A stretch of DNA of 42,455 nucleotides from Pseudomonas sp. ML96 (GCF_000761545.1 NZ_JPMY01000007.1:1-42455); one strand, 5' to 3'; positions 26,161 to 34,735 are shown, counted from the stretch's first letter. Program-made: numbers and translations. Notes: a model not told the origin generated them from the sequence alone.

Positions 26161-28116
26161 TTATTCCGTCTTGTCGCGCAGGTCGATGGCGGCTGCGCCC
26201 GGTTTGTCGAACAGGCGCACGGCGTCGCCCGGCAGCTGGCTGTTGCCGTCTTCGTCGGCGCCCAGCACGCTGATGTCGTTGTATTTCTTGCCCGACAGCG
26301 TGGCCATGCCGGCGCGGTCACGGACGATGGTCGGGCGCAGGAACACCATCAGGTTGCGCTTGATGTGGGTGTCCTTGGTCGAGCGGAACAGCCGGCCGAG
26401 GAAGGGGATATCGCCGAGCAGCGGTACCTTGGAGTCGGTGCTGGTGACGTCGTCCTGGATCAGGCCGCCGAGCACGATCACCTGGCCGTCGTCGGCCAGG
26501 ATCACGCTCTTGATCGAGCGCTTGTTGGTCACCAGGTCCACCGCCTGCGAATTGACCCCGGTGCTGGGGGCGATGGAGGAGATCTCCTGCTCCACTTCCA
26601 GGCGCATGGTGGCGCCGTCGTTGATGTGCGGGGTGACCTTGAGGGTCACACCGATATCCTCGCGCTCGATGGTGGTGAAGGGATTGCTCGAGCCGGAGGC
26701 GTCGGTGGTGTAAGAACCGGTCTGGAACGGCACGTTCTGGCCCACCAGAATCTCCGCCTCCTGGTTGTCCAGGGTCAGCAGGCTCGGCGTGGACAGCAGG
26801 TTGCTCTTGCTGTTGGCGGAGAGGGCGGTAATCAGCGCGCCGAAGTTCTCGGTGCCGATGCCGATGATCGCGCCGTCCGGCAGGGTCACGTCGTCCGGAA
26901 TCTCGTCCTCCTGCATGGCGCGCAGCACGGTGCCTACCGACAGGCCGGTGTTGCCGAAGTTGACCCCGCCCAGGCCGCCGGTGCCGCCGCGGGCGTCCAC
27001 CGCCCACTGCACGCCGAGGGCGTCGCTGATGTCGCCGGAGATCTCGACGATGGCCGCCTCGACCATCACCTGGGCACGCGGTACGTCGAGGTTGCGTACG
27101 ATTTCTTCCAGCGTCGCCACGGTGTCCGGATCGGCCAGCAGGACCAGGGCGTTGAGGCTCTCGTCGGCGCGAATCAGGATGTTCTGCGGTTTGCTGCTGG
27201 TGGTTTCGCCGCCCTCAGGCGTCTTCAGGCCCTCGGAGATGTCGCCGAGGGTCTCGGCCAGGCTCTTGGCGTCGCTGTGGCGCAGGCGGATCACCCGGGC
27301 GTTGGCCGAGCGCGTGCTGGGGATGTCCAGCGAGCGAGCCAGGTTGGCCAGGCGCTGGCGCGCAGCGGGCGGGCCGAGAATGATCAGGCGGTTGGTGCGC
27401 GCGTCGGCGATCACGCGGGTGCCGGCGCCGTCCTTGCGTTCGTTGCGCATCACCGCGTTGTTCAGCGCCTCGGCGGCGTCCAGCACCCAGGCGTATTGCA
27501 GATTGATCACGTTGTAGTCGCCGCCGCCTTGGGCGTCGAGGTCGTGGATCAGCTGGCGGATGCGTTCGATGTTGGCGCGGCGGTCGCTGATGATCAGCGC
27601 ATTGGAGGCGGATACCGCCGCCAGGTGGCCGTTCTGCGGCACCAGCGGGCGGATCAGCGGAATCAGCTCGTTGACCGAGGTGTGCTGCACCTGGATCAGC
27701 TCGGTCTGCATGTCGTCCGGGGCACTGCGGCTGCTATTGGCGGCGCTGCGCGCCTCGGTCACCGGCACGATGCGCGCCTGGTCGCCCTGGGCCAGCACGC
27801 TGAAGCCGTGGGTGCTCATCACCGAGAGGAACAGCTGGTAGACCTCTTCCAGACCCAGCGGGGTCTTGGAGATCACCGTGACCTGGCCCTTGACCCGTGG
27901 GTCGACGACGAAGGTCTCGCCGGAAATTTCCGCCACCTGGTCGATGAAGTCGCGGATGTCGGCGTCCTTCATGTTGATGGTCCAGGTCTCGGCGCCCTGG
28001 GTGACCTTCGCCGGTTCGGCGGCGTAGGCCACGGGCAACGGCGCGGCCAGGCAGCTGGCAGCCAGCAGCAGGGCGAGGGGCAGGCGTTTGGGCGACAGGA
28101 GCTTGTGATCGGTCAT
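26161..28116 (-). CDS. xcpQ: T2SS outer-membrane secretin XcpQ (GspD)
   Basis: A 651-residue secretin. Signal peptide 1 to about 32 (cleavage near AYA/AEP). N0 domain (TWTINMKDADIRDFIDQVAEISG), N1-N3 repeats (VQHTSVNELIPLIRPLVPQNG; VINLQYAWVLDAAEALN; VIRLRHSDAKSLAETLG), secretin domain from about 350 (AQVMVEAAIVEI to VPLLGDIPFLGRLFRS) and a C-terminal S-domain-like tail. It forms the 15-fold gate through which folded exoproteins leave the periplasm. The ATGA overlap with xcpP couples the two. Confidence 0.96.
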   Translation of the reverse strand: MTDHKLLSPKRLPLALLLAASCLAAPLPVAYAAEPAKVTQGAETWTINMKDADIRDFIDQVAEISGETFVVDPRVKGQVTVISKTPLGLEEVYQLFLSVMSTHGFSVLAQGDQARIVPVTEARSAANSSRSAPDDMQTELIQVQHTSVNELIPLIRPLVPQNGHLAAVSASNALIISDRRANIERIRQLIHDLDAQGGGDYNVINLQYAWVLDAAEALNNAVMRNERKDGAGTRVIADARTNRLIILGPPAARQRLANLARSLDIPSTRSANARVIRLRHSDAKSLAETLGDISEGLKTPEGGETTSSKPQNILIRADESLNALVLLADPDTVATLEEIVRNLDVPRAQVMVEAAIVEISGDISDALGVQWAVDARGGTGGLGGVNFGNTGLSVGTVLRAMQEDEIPDDVTLPDGAIIGIGTENFGALITALSANSKSNLLSTPSLLTLDNQEAEILVGQNVPFQTGSYTTDASGSSNPFTTIEREDIGVTLKVTPHINDGATMRLEVEQEISSIAPSTGVNSQAVDLVTNKRSIKSVILADDGQVIVLGGLIQDDVTSTDSKVPLLGDIPFLGRLFRSTKDTHIKRNLMVFLRPTIVRDRAGMATLSGKKYNDISVLGADEDGNSQLPGDAVRLFDKPGAAAIDLRDKTE

Positions 28117-28772
28117 GGGCTTTCTTCGACTTCCAATGCGTCCGGCTGCGGCATGTCGCCATCGCCTTCCATGCGTTGTTGAAGGTTCTGGATGCGTTCC
28201 TGCAGAGCCCGTACGTCCTCGTCCTGCAGTTGTTCCAGCTGTTCGGCGGTAGGCTCCATCGGCGCGTTGTCCGAAGGGGCGAAATGGGGTGTCAGCGATG
28301 ACTGGCGGATGGCCGGGAAGCGCAGGCTTTCTTCGTTGCCGCCACGGTCGAGGACCACATGGTCCTTGTGCACCGCATGCAGGCGGGTGCTGGCGTTGAC
28401 CTCGGCGCCCACGGTGACGCGCTTGGGCTTGTCGCCGGCGATCTGGATGATGGCGGTGGAGCGCTGTGGGTCCGGGTTGACGAAGCTGGCCAGCAGGGTC
28501 ATCTGCTGCTTGGTCGGCGGCGCATTCTGCGCACTACCGGGCGGCAGCGCCGGCGTGCCGAACAGATACTGCAGGCGCTGCAGCGAGACCGGCTGGCGCT
28601 CGTTGCTGGCACTGGAGGTGGGTTCGCTGGGGGCTTCGCTGCGCAGGAAACGCAGCAGATCGACGCTCTGCTGGGTCAGGCTGAGGGTGATCAGCAGCAC
28701 CACGAGCAGACAAAGGCCGGTCACACCGTGGCGTTGCAGCCAGGCGGGAAGGCGAATGCTGATGGCGCTCAA
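28113..28772 (-). CDS. xcpP: T2SS inner-membrane protein XcpP (GspC)
   Basis: A 219-residue bitopic protein. Short cytoplasmic N-terminus, one span (about 17-32: GVTGLCLLVVLLITL), a periplasmic HR domain (about 60-150: RLQYLFGTP, then TLLASFVNPDPQRSTAII) and a C-terminal predicted coiled coil (ERIQNLQQRM) in place of a PDZ domain, as in Pseudomonas XcpP. It links the inner platform to the XcpQ N0 domain. The start is a TTG at 28772 behind GGGGGATATATG. An ATG-TCT-TGA mini-ORF overlaps it, and no later Met precedes the conserved HR domain. Confidence 0.92.
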   Translation of the reverse strand: MSAISIRLPAWLQRHGVTGLCLLVVLLITLSLTQQSVDLLRFLRSEAPSEPTSSASNERQPVSLQRLQYLFGTPALPPGSAQNAPPTKQQMTLLASFVNPDPQRSTAIIQIAGDKPKRVTVGAEVNASTRLHAVHKDHVVLDRGGNEESLRFPAIRQSSLTPHFAPSDNAPMEPTAEQLEQLQDEDVRALQERIQNLQQRMEGDGDMPQPDALEVEESP

Positions 28773-28789
28773 GACATATATCCCCCGGT

Positions 28790-28801
28790 GTTCTTCTTAT
28801 T
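28790..28801 (-). promoter_or_regulatory. AAN-triplet run ahead of xcpP, candidate Hfq/Crc site
   Basis: On the minus strand the leader reads AAT AAG AAG AAC, then ACC and the GGGGG ribosome site. It lies 18-29 bases before the TTG start. Repeated A-A-N triplets beside the ribosome site are the catabolite-activity motif bound by Hfq with Crc in Pseudomonas. The sequence is seen; the function is inferred. Confidence 0.45.
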
Positions 28802-28954
28802 CTGCGTGCGAGCTCTGACTGGCTCGCATCGGGCCGGCCCATACTCTGCGGGCGCTGCCAACCTTAACGCAAGTCCTCTGGCTGTCGCTCTTTCGCGTGA
28901 TCCATCTGCGTGCTGGTGCACTTTTGCCGTATATCGCGCCGCGAACGAAAGCGT

Positions 28955-28969
28955 GAAACGTTTCGAAAC
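28955..28969. promoter_or_regulatory. Interlocked palindromes in the xcpP / LAL-regulator gap
   Basis: GAAACGTTTCGAAAC contains two overlapping perfect 10-bp palindromes (GAAACGTTTC and GTTTCGAAAC). It lies mid-way in the 276-bp divergent gap (28773-29048) and touches a weak -35/-10 candidate (TATCAT at 28988-28993) for the regulator gene. The rest of the gap shows no ORF or strong hairpin. Confidence 0.4.
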
Positions 28970-29016
28970 TTCTTCCATCTGAGTGGTTATCATCGGCCGC
29001 CATGTGCTTCCCGTTC

Positions 29017-29030
29017 AACAATAAAAATAA
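29017..29030 (+). promoter_or_regulatory. AAN-triplet run ahead of the LAL regulator, candidate Hfq/Crc site
   Basis: AAC AAT AAA AAT AA lies 19-32 bases before the ATG at 29049, between an upstream C-rich stretch and the weak GGA ribosome site. It is the longest of the four such runs in this locus. Confidence 0.5.
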
Positions 29031-29048
29031 GCCTGACGGATCACTGCA

Positions 29049-31679
29049 ATGGAAGATCGCAAGCCGCCTACCCCGGCTCCCGCGGGTTTTGTCCGTGAGG
29101 AGTTGCTGGAACTGCTCGATCATTGCGAGCACTTTCCCCTGACCGTGTTGCTGGCGCCCGCAGGCTCCGGCAAATCCACCCTGTTGGCGCAATGGCAGGC
29201 GAGCGATCCGGCACGCAGTGTGGTGCATTGCCCACTGCAGGCGCGTGACAACGAGCCGGTACGTTTTTTTCGCCACCTCGCCGAGGCCATCAGGACGCGG
29301 GTCGAAGACTTCGACGTGTCCTGGTTCAATCCGTTCGCGGCCGAGATGTATCAGGCGCCGGAAGTGGTCGGCGACTACCTTGCCGACGCTCTCAATCGTA
29401 TCGATGGCGACCTGCGCATCGTTCTCGACGACTTCCAGTTCATCAGCCAGCCCACCATCCTCGAAGTGCTCTCGGCCATGCTCGAGCGCCTGGCCGGGGC
29501 TACCCGGGTGATCATCTCCAGCCGCAACCATCCGGGCTTCTCGCTGAGCCGGCTGAAGCTGGAGAACAAGCTGCTGAGCATCGACCAGCACGACATGCGC
29601 CTGTCGGCCGCGCATATCCAGCAACTCAACAGCCATCTGGGCGGCACCGATCTCAGCCCGGCCTATGTCGACAGCCTGATGGCGATGACCGAGGGCTGGA
29701 TGGCCGGGGTCAAGGTGGCGCTGCTGGCCTATGCGCGCTTCGGCACCGTGGCGCTGGAGCGCTTCAACGGCAGCCAGCCGGAAATCGTCGACTACTTCGG
29801 CCATGTGGTGCTCAAGCGCCTGTCGCCGCAGATGCACGACTTCCTGCTCAGCTGCGCGCTGTTCGAGCGCTTCGACGGCGAGCTGTGCGATCAGGTGCTC
29901 GAGCGCAGCGGCTCGGCGCTGCTGCTGGAGGAGCTGGCGGCGCGCGAGCTGTTCCTGCTGCCGGTGGGCGAACAGCCCGGTAGCTACCGCTATCACGCAT
30001 TGCTGCATGACTTTCTGGCCAAGCGCCTGGCACTGCACAAACCGCAGGAGCTACCACAGTTGCAGCGCCGCGCGGCGATGTTCTTCCACGCTCGGGGTGA
30101 CTTCGATCAGGCGCTACAGCATGCCCAGCGCAGTGGCGACCAGGCGCTGTTCCACTGCCTGCTGGAGGAGGCGGGCGAGCAGTGGGTACGCCGCGGCCAC
30201 TTCGCCGAGGTGCTGAAGTGGCTGGAGCCGCTCGGCGAGGACGAGCTATGCGAGCAGCCACGCCTGCTGGTGCCGATGACCCTGGCGCTGACCCTGTCGC
30301 GGCGCTTCCACCAGGCGCGCTATTGCGTCGATGACCTGGCCGCGCGCTGCGTGGGCCGGCCGGGGCTGGACGAGCCGACCCGCCAGCTGCTGGCGCTCAA
30401 TCTGGAGTTGTTCCAGCACGACCTGGCCTTCGATCCTGGCCAGCGCTGGCAGGGCCTGCTGGCGCCTGGCATCAGTTCGGATGTGCGCGCCCTGGCGCTG
30501 ACCATCCTGGCCTACCACCACCTGATGCATGGTCGCCTGGAGCAGTCGATCCAGCTGGCGCTGGAGGCCAAGGCGCTGCTGGCACGCACCGGGCAGCTGT
30601 TCCTGGAGAGCTACGCCGACCTGATCATCGCCCTGTGTAACCGCAATGCCGGGCGCGCCACCAGTGCGCGCAAGGACGTCTGCCTGGACTATCAGCGCAC
30701 CGAGCGTTCCTCGCCAGCCTGGCTCAATCGCGCCACGGCCATGGTGGTGGCGCTGTACGAGCAGAACCAACTGGCTGCGGCGCAGCAGCTGTGCGAGGAC
30801 CTGATGGCCATGGTTACTTCGTCCTCGGCCACCGAAACCATCGCCACCGTGCACATCACCCTGTCGCGCCTGCTCTATCGGCGCCAGTCGCAGGGGCGCG
30901 CCGGGCGTCTGCTGGAGCAGCTGTCACGCATCCTGCAACTGGGCAACTACGCGCGTTTCGCCAGCCAGGTGACGCAGGAGAGCATGCGCCAGGCCTATCT
31001 TGATGGCCGGCCGGCGGCGCTGGATGCTCTGGCCCAGCGTCTGGGCATCGAGGAGCGCCTGGCCGCCGGCGAGTGGGAGAAGGTGCGCGACTATGACGAA
31101 TGCTGGGAGCGCTGCGGCCTGGCCGCCGTCTACTGGCTGGTGATGCGCGGCGCACAACCGCGCGCCTGCCGCATTCTCAAGGTGCTGGCGCAGTCACTGC
31201 AGAAGAGCGAGATGAAGGCGCGCGCCCTGGTGGTGGAGGCCAACCTGCTGGTGCTGAGTGCGCCGCAGTTGAGCGAAGAGGAGCAGATCGGCGCGTTGCT
31301 GCAGCTGGTCGAGCGCTTCGGCATCGTCAACATCAACCGCTCGGTGTTCGACGAGGCGCCCGGCTTCGCCGAGGCGGTGTTCGGCCTGTTGCGCTCGGGT
31401 CGCCTGCAGGTGCCGGAGGCCTACAGCGAAGCCTATGCCGAGTTTCTTTTGGCCGAGAGCCTCGCGCCGGCCACACCGAGCGACCCGCTCAGCCTGCTGA
31501 CCGACAAGGAGGCGGAGATCTTCGCCTGCCTGCTCAAGGGGCTGTCCAACTCGGAGATCAGCGCCACTACGGGCATCGCCCTGTCCACCACCAAGTGGCA
31601 CCTGAAGAACATCTACTCGAAGCTCAATCTCTCCGGCCGTACCGAGGCCATTCTCGCCATGCAACAGCGCGGCGCCTGA
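29049..31679 (+). CDS. MalT-type LuxR-family ATP-dependent regulator (LAL)
   Basis: An 876-residue protein, close to the roughly 900 of MalT. The N-terminal STAND NTPase has Walker A APAGSGKST (residues 36-44, the MalT-style APAGxGK form) and Walker B VLDDFQ (near 123). Helical winged-helix and TPR-like repeats fill the middle (about 250-800). The C-terminal LuxR HTH (about 815-870) reads LLTDKEAEIFACLLKGLSNSEI, then STTKWHLKNIYSKL. Such regulators oligomerise with ATP and an inducer and activate sigma-70 promoters. It lies between the divergent xcp operons and just before the dioxygenase, so both are candidate targets. I recall, without being able to verify it, extra genes including a MalT-like one at this spot in P. 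alcaligenes. Confidence 0.93.
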   Translation: MEDRKPPTPAPAGFVREELLELLDHCEHFPLTVLLAPAGSGKSTLLAQWQASDPARSVVHCPLQARDNEPVRFFRHLAEAIRTRVEDFDVSWFNPFAAEMYQAPEVVGDYLADALNRIDGDLRIVLDDFQFISQPTILEVLSAMLERLAGATRVIISSRNHPGFSLSRLKLENKLLSIDQHDMRLSAAHIQQLNSHLGGTDLSPAYVDSLMAMTEGWMAGVKVALLAYARFGTVALERFNGSQPEIVDYFGHVVLKRLSPQMHDFLLSCALFERFDGELCDQVLERSGSALLLEELAARELFLLPVGEQPGSYRYHALLHDFLAKRLALHKPQELPQLQRRAAMFFHARGDFDQALQHAQRSGDQALFHCLLEEAGEQWVRRGHFAEVLKWLEPLGEDELCEQPRLLVPMTLALTLSRRFHQARYCVDDLAARCVGRPGLDEPTRQLLALNLELFQHDLAFDPGQRWQGLLAPGISSDVRALALTILAYHHLMHGRLEQSIQLALEAKALLARTGQLFLESYADLIIALCNRNAGRATSARKDVCLDYQRTERSSPAWLNRATAMVVALYEQNQLAAAQQLCEDLMAMVTSSSATETIATVHITLSRLLYRRQSQGRAGRLLEQLSRILQLGNYARFASQVTQESMRQAYLDGRPAALDALAQRLGIEERLAAGEWEKVRDYDECWERCGLAAVYWLVMRGAQPRACRILKVLAQSLQKSEMKARALVVEANLLVLSAPQLSEEEQIGALLQLVERFGIVNINRSVFDEAPGFAEAVFGLLRSGRLQVPEAYSEAYAEFLLAESLAPATPSDPLSLLTDKEAEIFACLLKGLSNSEISATTGIALSTTKWHLKNIYSKLNLSGRTEAILAMQQRGA

Positions 31680-31714
31680 GCACCTGCCTGACCGACGGTA
31701 GCCCCGATTCCCGT

Positions 31715-31744
31715 TCCCCCCTCCTGCGGGAGGGGGGAGGGGGG
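31715..31744 (+). other. Hairpin and G-tract between the regulator and dioxygenase genes
   Basis: TCCCCCCTCC (31715-31724) pairs perfectly with GGAGGGGGGA (31729-31738). The 3' arm continues as GGG-A-GGGGGG-A-GGGGGG (31728-31744), which could instead fold as a G-quadruplex. No T-run follows, so it is not a classical terminator. A second small hairpin, GCCGG-AAAA-CCGGC, is at 31770-31783. Confidence 0.5.
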
Positions 31745-31801
31745 CGCGCAAATCCCTAATCTCCCGCCAGCCGGAAAACCGGCATTCAACCGTATTAGTA
31801 C

Positions 31802-31810
31802 AAGAAGAAT
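31802..31810 (+). promoter_or_regulatory. AAN-triplet run ahead of the dioxygenase, candidate Hfq/Crc site
   Basis: AAG AAG AAT directly abuts the ribosome site CGGGAG (31811-31816) of the gene at 31825. It is short (three triplets), but its position would let a bound protein block initiation. Confidence 0.35.
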
Positions 31811-31824
31811 CGGGAGATAACGCC

Positions 31825-34566
31825 ATGTCTGTTTGGGTCACATGGCCGAGCTTGGTCAAGTTCGGCACTCTGGGCATCTACGCCGCCCTGATCTCACTCG
31901 CGCTGGAGCGCGACGTGCTGTTCAAGGAAAACCTGTTCGACGTTGACAACCTGCCTGCCGCCAACGCCAAGATCACCTGTGACGCGCGCAGCCAGGTGGC
32001 GCGGACCGAGGACGGTACCTGCAACATCCTCGCGAACCCTGCCGAGGGCTCCGTCTACCGCCGCTTCGGCCGCAACGTGAACCCCGCCGTGACCCATGGC
32101 GAAACCGAATCCGACACCCTGCTCAGCCCCAACCCGCGGGAAGTGAGTAACGTGCTGATGGCCCGTGGCGAGTTCAAGCCGGCGCCCAGCCTCAACTTTA
32201 TCGCCGCCTCGTGGATCCAGTTCATGGTCCACGACTGGGTGGAGCACGGCCCCAACGCCGAAGCCAACCCGATCCAGGTTCCGCTGCCGGCCGGCGACGT
32301 GCTCGGCTCCGGCACCATGTCCGTACGCCGCACCCAGGCCGACCCGACCCGTACCGCCGCCGAAGCCGGCAAGCCGGCCACCTACCGCAACCACAACACC
32401 CACTGGTGGGATGGTTCGCAGCTGTACGGCAGCAGCAAGGAAACCAACGACAAGGTACGTTCCTTCGTCGACGGCAAGCTGAAGATCAACCCGGACGGCA
32501 CCCTGCCGACCGAGTTCATCAGCGGCAAGCCGATCACCGGCTTCAACGAGAACTGGTGGGTCGGCCTGAGCATGCTGCACCAGCTGTTCACCAAGGAACA
32601 CAACGCCATCGCCACCATGCTCAAGCAGAAGTACCCGGGCAAGGATGACCAGTGGCTGTACGACCATGCGCGCCTGGTCAACGCCGCGCTGATGGCCAAG
32701 ATCCACACCGTGGAGTGGACCCCGGCGGTGATCGCCAACCCGGTGACCGAGCGTGCCATGTACGCCAACTGGTGGGGCTTGCTGGGCTCCGGTCCGAACC
32801 GCGACAAGTACCAGGCCGAAGCACGCATGCTGCAGGAGGACCTGGCCGGTTCGAACTCCTTCGTCCTGCGCATCCTCGGCGTCGACCCTACCAACGTCGG
32901 CAGCTCGACCATCTCGCATGCCCTGAGCGGCATCGTCGGTTCGACCAACCCGAACAACTACGGCGTGCCCTACACGCTGACCGAGGAGTTCGTCGCGGTG
33001 TACCGCATGCACCCGCTGATGCGCGACAAGGTCGACGTCTACGACATCGGCTCGAACAGCATCGCGCGCTCGGTAGCGCTGCAGAACACCCGTGACCGCG
33101 ACGCCGAGAACCTGCTCAACGGCGAGCATCCGGACCGCCTGTGGTACTCCTTCGGTATCACCAACCCGGGCTCGCTGACCCTCAACAACTACCCGAACTT
33201 CCTGCGCAACCTGTCGATTCCGCTGGTCGGCAACATCGACCTGGCGACCATCGACGTACTGCGTGATCGTGAGCGTGGCGTGCCGCGCTACAACGAGTTC
33301 CGCCGCGAGATCGGCCTCAACCCGATCACCAAGTTCGAGGACCTGACCAAGGAACCGACCCTGCTGGCCAACCTCAAGCGCATCTATGGCAACGACATCG
33401 AGAAGATCGATACCCTGGTCGGCATGCTGGCCGAAACTACCCGTCCGGACGGCTTCGCCTTCGGCGAGACGGCCTTCCAGATCTTCATCATGAACGCCTC
33501 GCGCCGCCTGATGACCGACCGCTTCTTCACCAAGGACTACCGCCCGGAGATCTACACCGCCGAAGGCCTGGCCTGGGTCGAGAACACCACCATGGTCGAC
33601 GTGATCAAACGTCACAATCCGCAGCTCGACAGCAGCCTGGTGGGCGTGCAGAACGCCTTCAAACCCTGGGGTCTGAACATTCCGGCCGACTACCAGACCT
33701 GGCCGGCCAAGGCCAAGCAGGACAACCTGTGGGTCAACGGCGCCATGCGTACTCAGTACGCCGAGGGCCAGGTGCCGCCGCTGGAGGGCATCAACACTTC
33801 GGCCCTGCTGGCCAACACCCTGTGGAAGAAGGTGCGTGAAGAGAGCGACGTGGTGCCTGCTGATTACGAGAAGGGTATGCACCAGCGTGGCGTGATGGCC
33901 AAGGTCAAGTTCAACCCGGTCGCCGGCAACCCCTACACCGGCCTGTTCCAGGGCTCGGATAACGGCCTGCTGCGCCTGTCGCTGGCAGCCGATCCGTCTG
34001 GTGGCAGCGTGCAGCCGGGCATGGCCTGGAAGGCCTTCGTCGATGGCAAGCCGTCGCGCAACGTCTCGGCGCTGGCCAGCTGGAGCGGCCAGGGGCAGAA
34101 CTACAACTTCTTCGCCAACGAGATGTCGCAGATCGTCCTGCCGGAAGGCACCGACAACTTCGGCCTGCAGGTGCTGTTCGCCGCCGTCACGCTGAAGCCG
34201 ACCCAGCTGCGGGTCGACGACATGGCTGAGGTCACCCAGACCGGCCAGGCCGTGACTGCGGTCAAGGCGCCGACGCAGATCTACTTCGTGCCGAAGCCGG
34301 AAGTGCGCAACCTGTTCTCCACCGCGGCGCACGACTTCCGCAGCGATCTGGTGACGCTCAACGCCGGCACCAAGCTGTACGACGTCTACGCCACCTCGAT
34401 GGAGGTGAAGACCTCGATCATCCCGTCGATCAGCCGCACCTACGCCCAGCAACGCCGCAGCAGTGCGGTGAAGATCGGCGAGATGGAGCTGACCTCGCCG
34501 TTCATTGCCTCGACCTTCGGTGACAGCGGGGTGTTCTTCAAGCACCAGCGCAGCGAAGACAAGTAA
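31825..34566 (+). CDS. Alpha-dioxygenase-like (PIOX/cyclooxygenase family) haem protein with long C-terminal extension
   Basis: A 913-residue protein in the animal-haem-peroxidase superfamily, closest in my reading to plant fatty-acid alpha-dioxygenases. A hydrophobic N-terminal segment (about 11-27) resembles a membrane anchor more than a cleaved signal. The core (about 70-610) has the distal His136 in ASWIQFMVHDW, NHNTHWWDGSQLYG, LFTKEHNAI, AKIHTVEWTPA, Tyr393 and His396 in EEFVAVYRMHPLM (the catalytic-Tyr / proximal-His spacing of COX and alpha-DOX), YNEFRR, and ASRRLMTDRFFT with Arg560/561. By family it would add O2 to a fatty acid, giving a 2-hydroperoxide. About 270 further residues (640-913, with NPYTGLFQG near 702) are unassigned; plant enzymes end near 630. 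The ribosome site is GGGAG, and a strong terminator follows. Confidence 0.88.
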   Translation: MSVWVTWPSLVKFGTLGIYAALISLALERDVLFKENLFDVDNLPAANAKITCDARSQVARTEDGTCNILANPAEGSVYRRFGRNVNPAVTHGETESDTLLSPNPREVSNVLMARGEFKPAPSLNFIAASWIQFMVHDWVEHGPNAEANPIQVPLPAGDVLGSGTMSVRRTQADPTRTAAEAGKPATYRNHNTHWWDGSQLYGSSKETNDKVRSFVDGKLKINPDGTLPTEFISGKPITGFNENWWVGLSMLHQLFTKEHNAIATMLKQKYPGKDDQWLYDHARLVNAALMAKIHTVEWTPAVIANPVTERAMYANWWGLLGSGPNRDKYQAEARMLQEDLAGSNSFVLRILGVDPTNVGSSTISHALSGIVGSTNPNNYGVPYTLTEEFVAVYRMHPLMRDKVDVYDIGSNSIARSVALQNTRDRDAENLLNGEHPDRLWYSFGITNPGSLTLNNYPNFLRNLSIPLVGNIDLATIDVLRDRERGVPRYNEFRREIGLNPITKFEDLTKEPTLLANLKRIYGNDIEKIDTLVGMLAETTRPDGFAFGETAFQIFIMNASRRLMTDRFFTKDYRPEIYTAEGLAWVENTTMVDVIKRHNPQLDSSLVGVQNAFKPWGLNIPADYQTWPAKAKQDNLWVNGAMRTQYAEGQVPPLEGINTSALLANTLWKKVREESDVVPADYEKGMHQRGVMAKVKFNPVAGNPYTGLFQGSDNGLLRLSLAADPSGGSVQPGMAWKAFVDGKPSRNVSALASWSGQGQNYNFFANEMSQIVLPEGTDNFGLQVLFAAVTLKPTQLRVDDMAEVTQTGQAVTAVKAPTQIYFVPKPEVRNLFSTAAHDFRSDLVTLNAGTKLYDVYATSMEVKTSIIPSISRTYAQQRRSSAVKIGEMELTSPFIASTFGDSGVFFKHQRSEDK

Positions 34567-34580
34567 CACAAGCCTGTTAG

Positions 34581-34614
34581 AAAGAACCCCGGCCTGCGCC
34601 GGGGTTCTTTTTTT
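34581..34614 (+). terminator. Strong intrinsic terminator after the dioxygenase gene
   Basis: AAAGAACCCCGGC (34581-34593) and GCCGGGGTTCTTT (34598-34610) pair perfectly over 13 bp with a CTGC loop and seven Ts. It isolates xcpR-Z from upstream transcription. Confidence 0.93.
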
Positions 34615-34735
34615 CGTCCCGACGTGCGGTCGCGATGAATTTCATCCCAGGTTGTCGTTCGAATGTTGGAGCTGCGAAATCAGCACTGCAGATTCCGTGG
34701 AAATCCGTTAATTTGGCTCTCCAGTCGTGCCATAG

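Noticed and set aside
25228..28182. A 984-codon open frame on the plus strand across metZ and opposite xcpQ/xcpP
   Set aside because: It is out of frame with metZ and antisense to xcpQ, has no domain-like sequence, and arises from strong GC3 bias.
31894..34569. An 891-codon frame antisense to the dioxygenase gene
   Set aside because: His/Val/Gly/Gln-rich shadow translation with no recognisable domain; the plus-strand gene is unmistakable.
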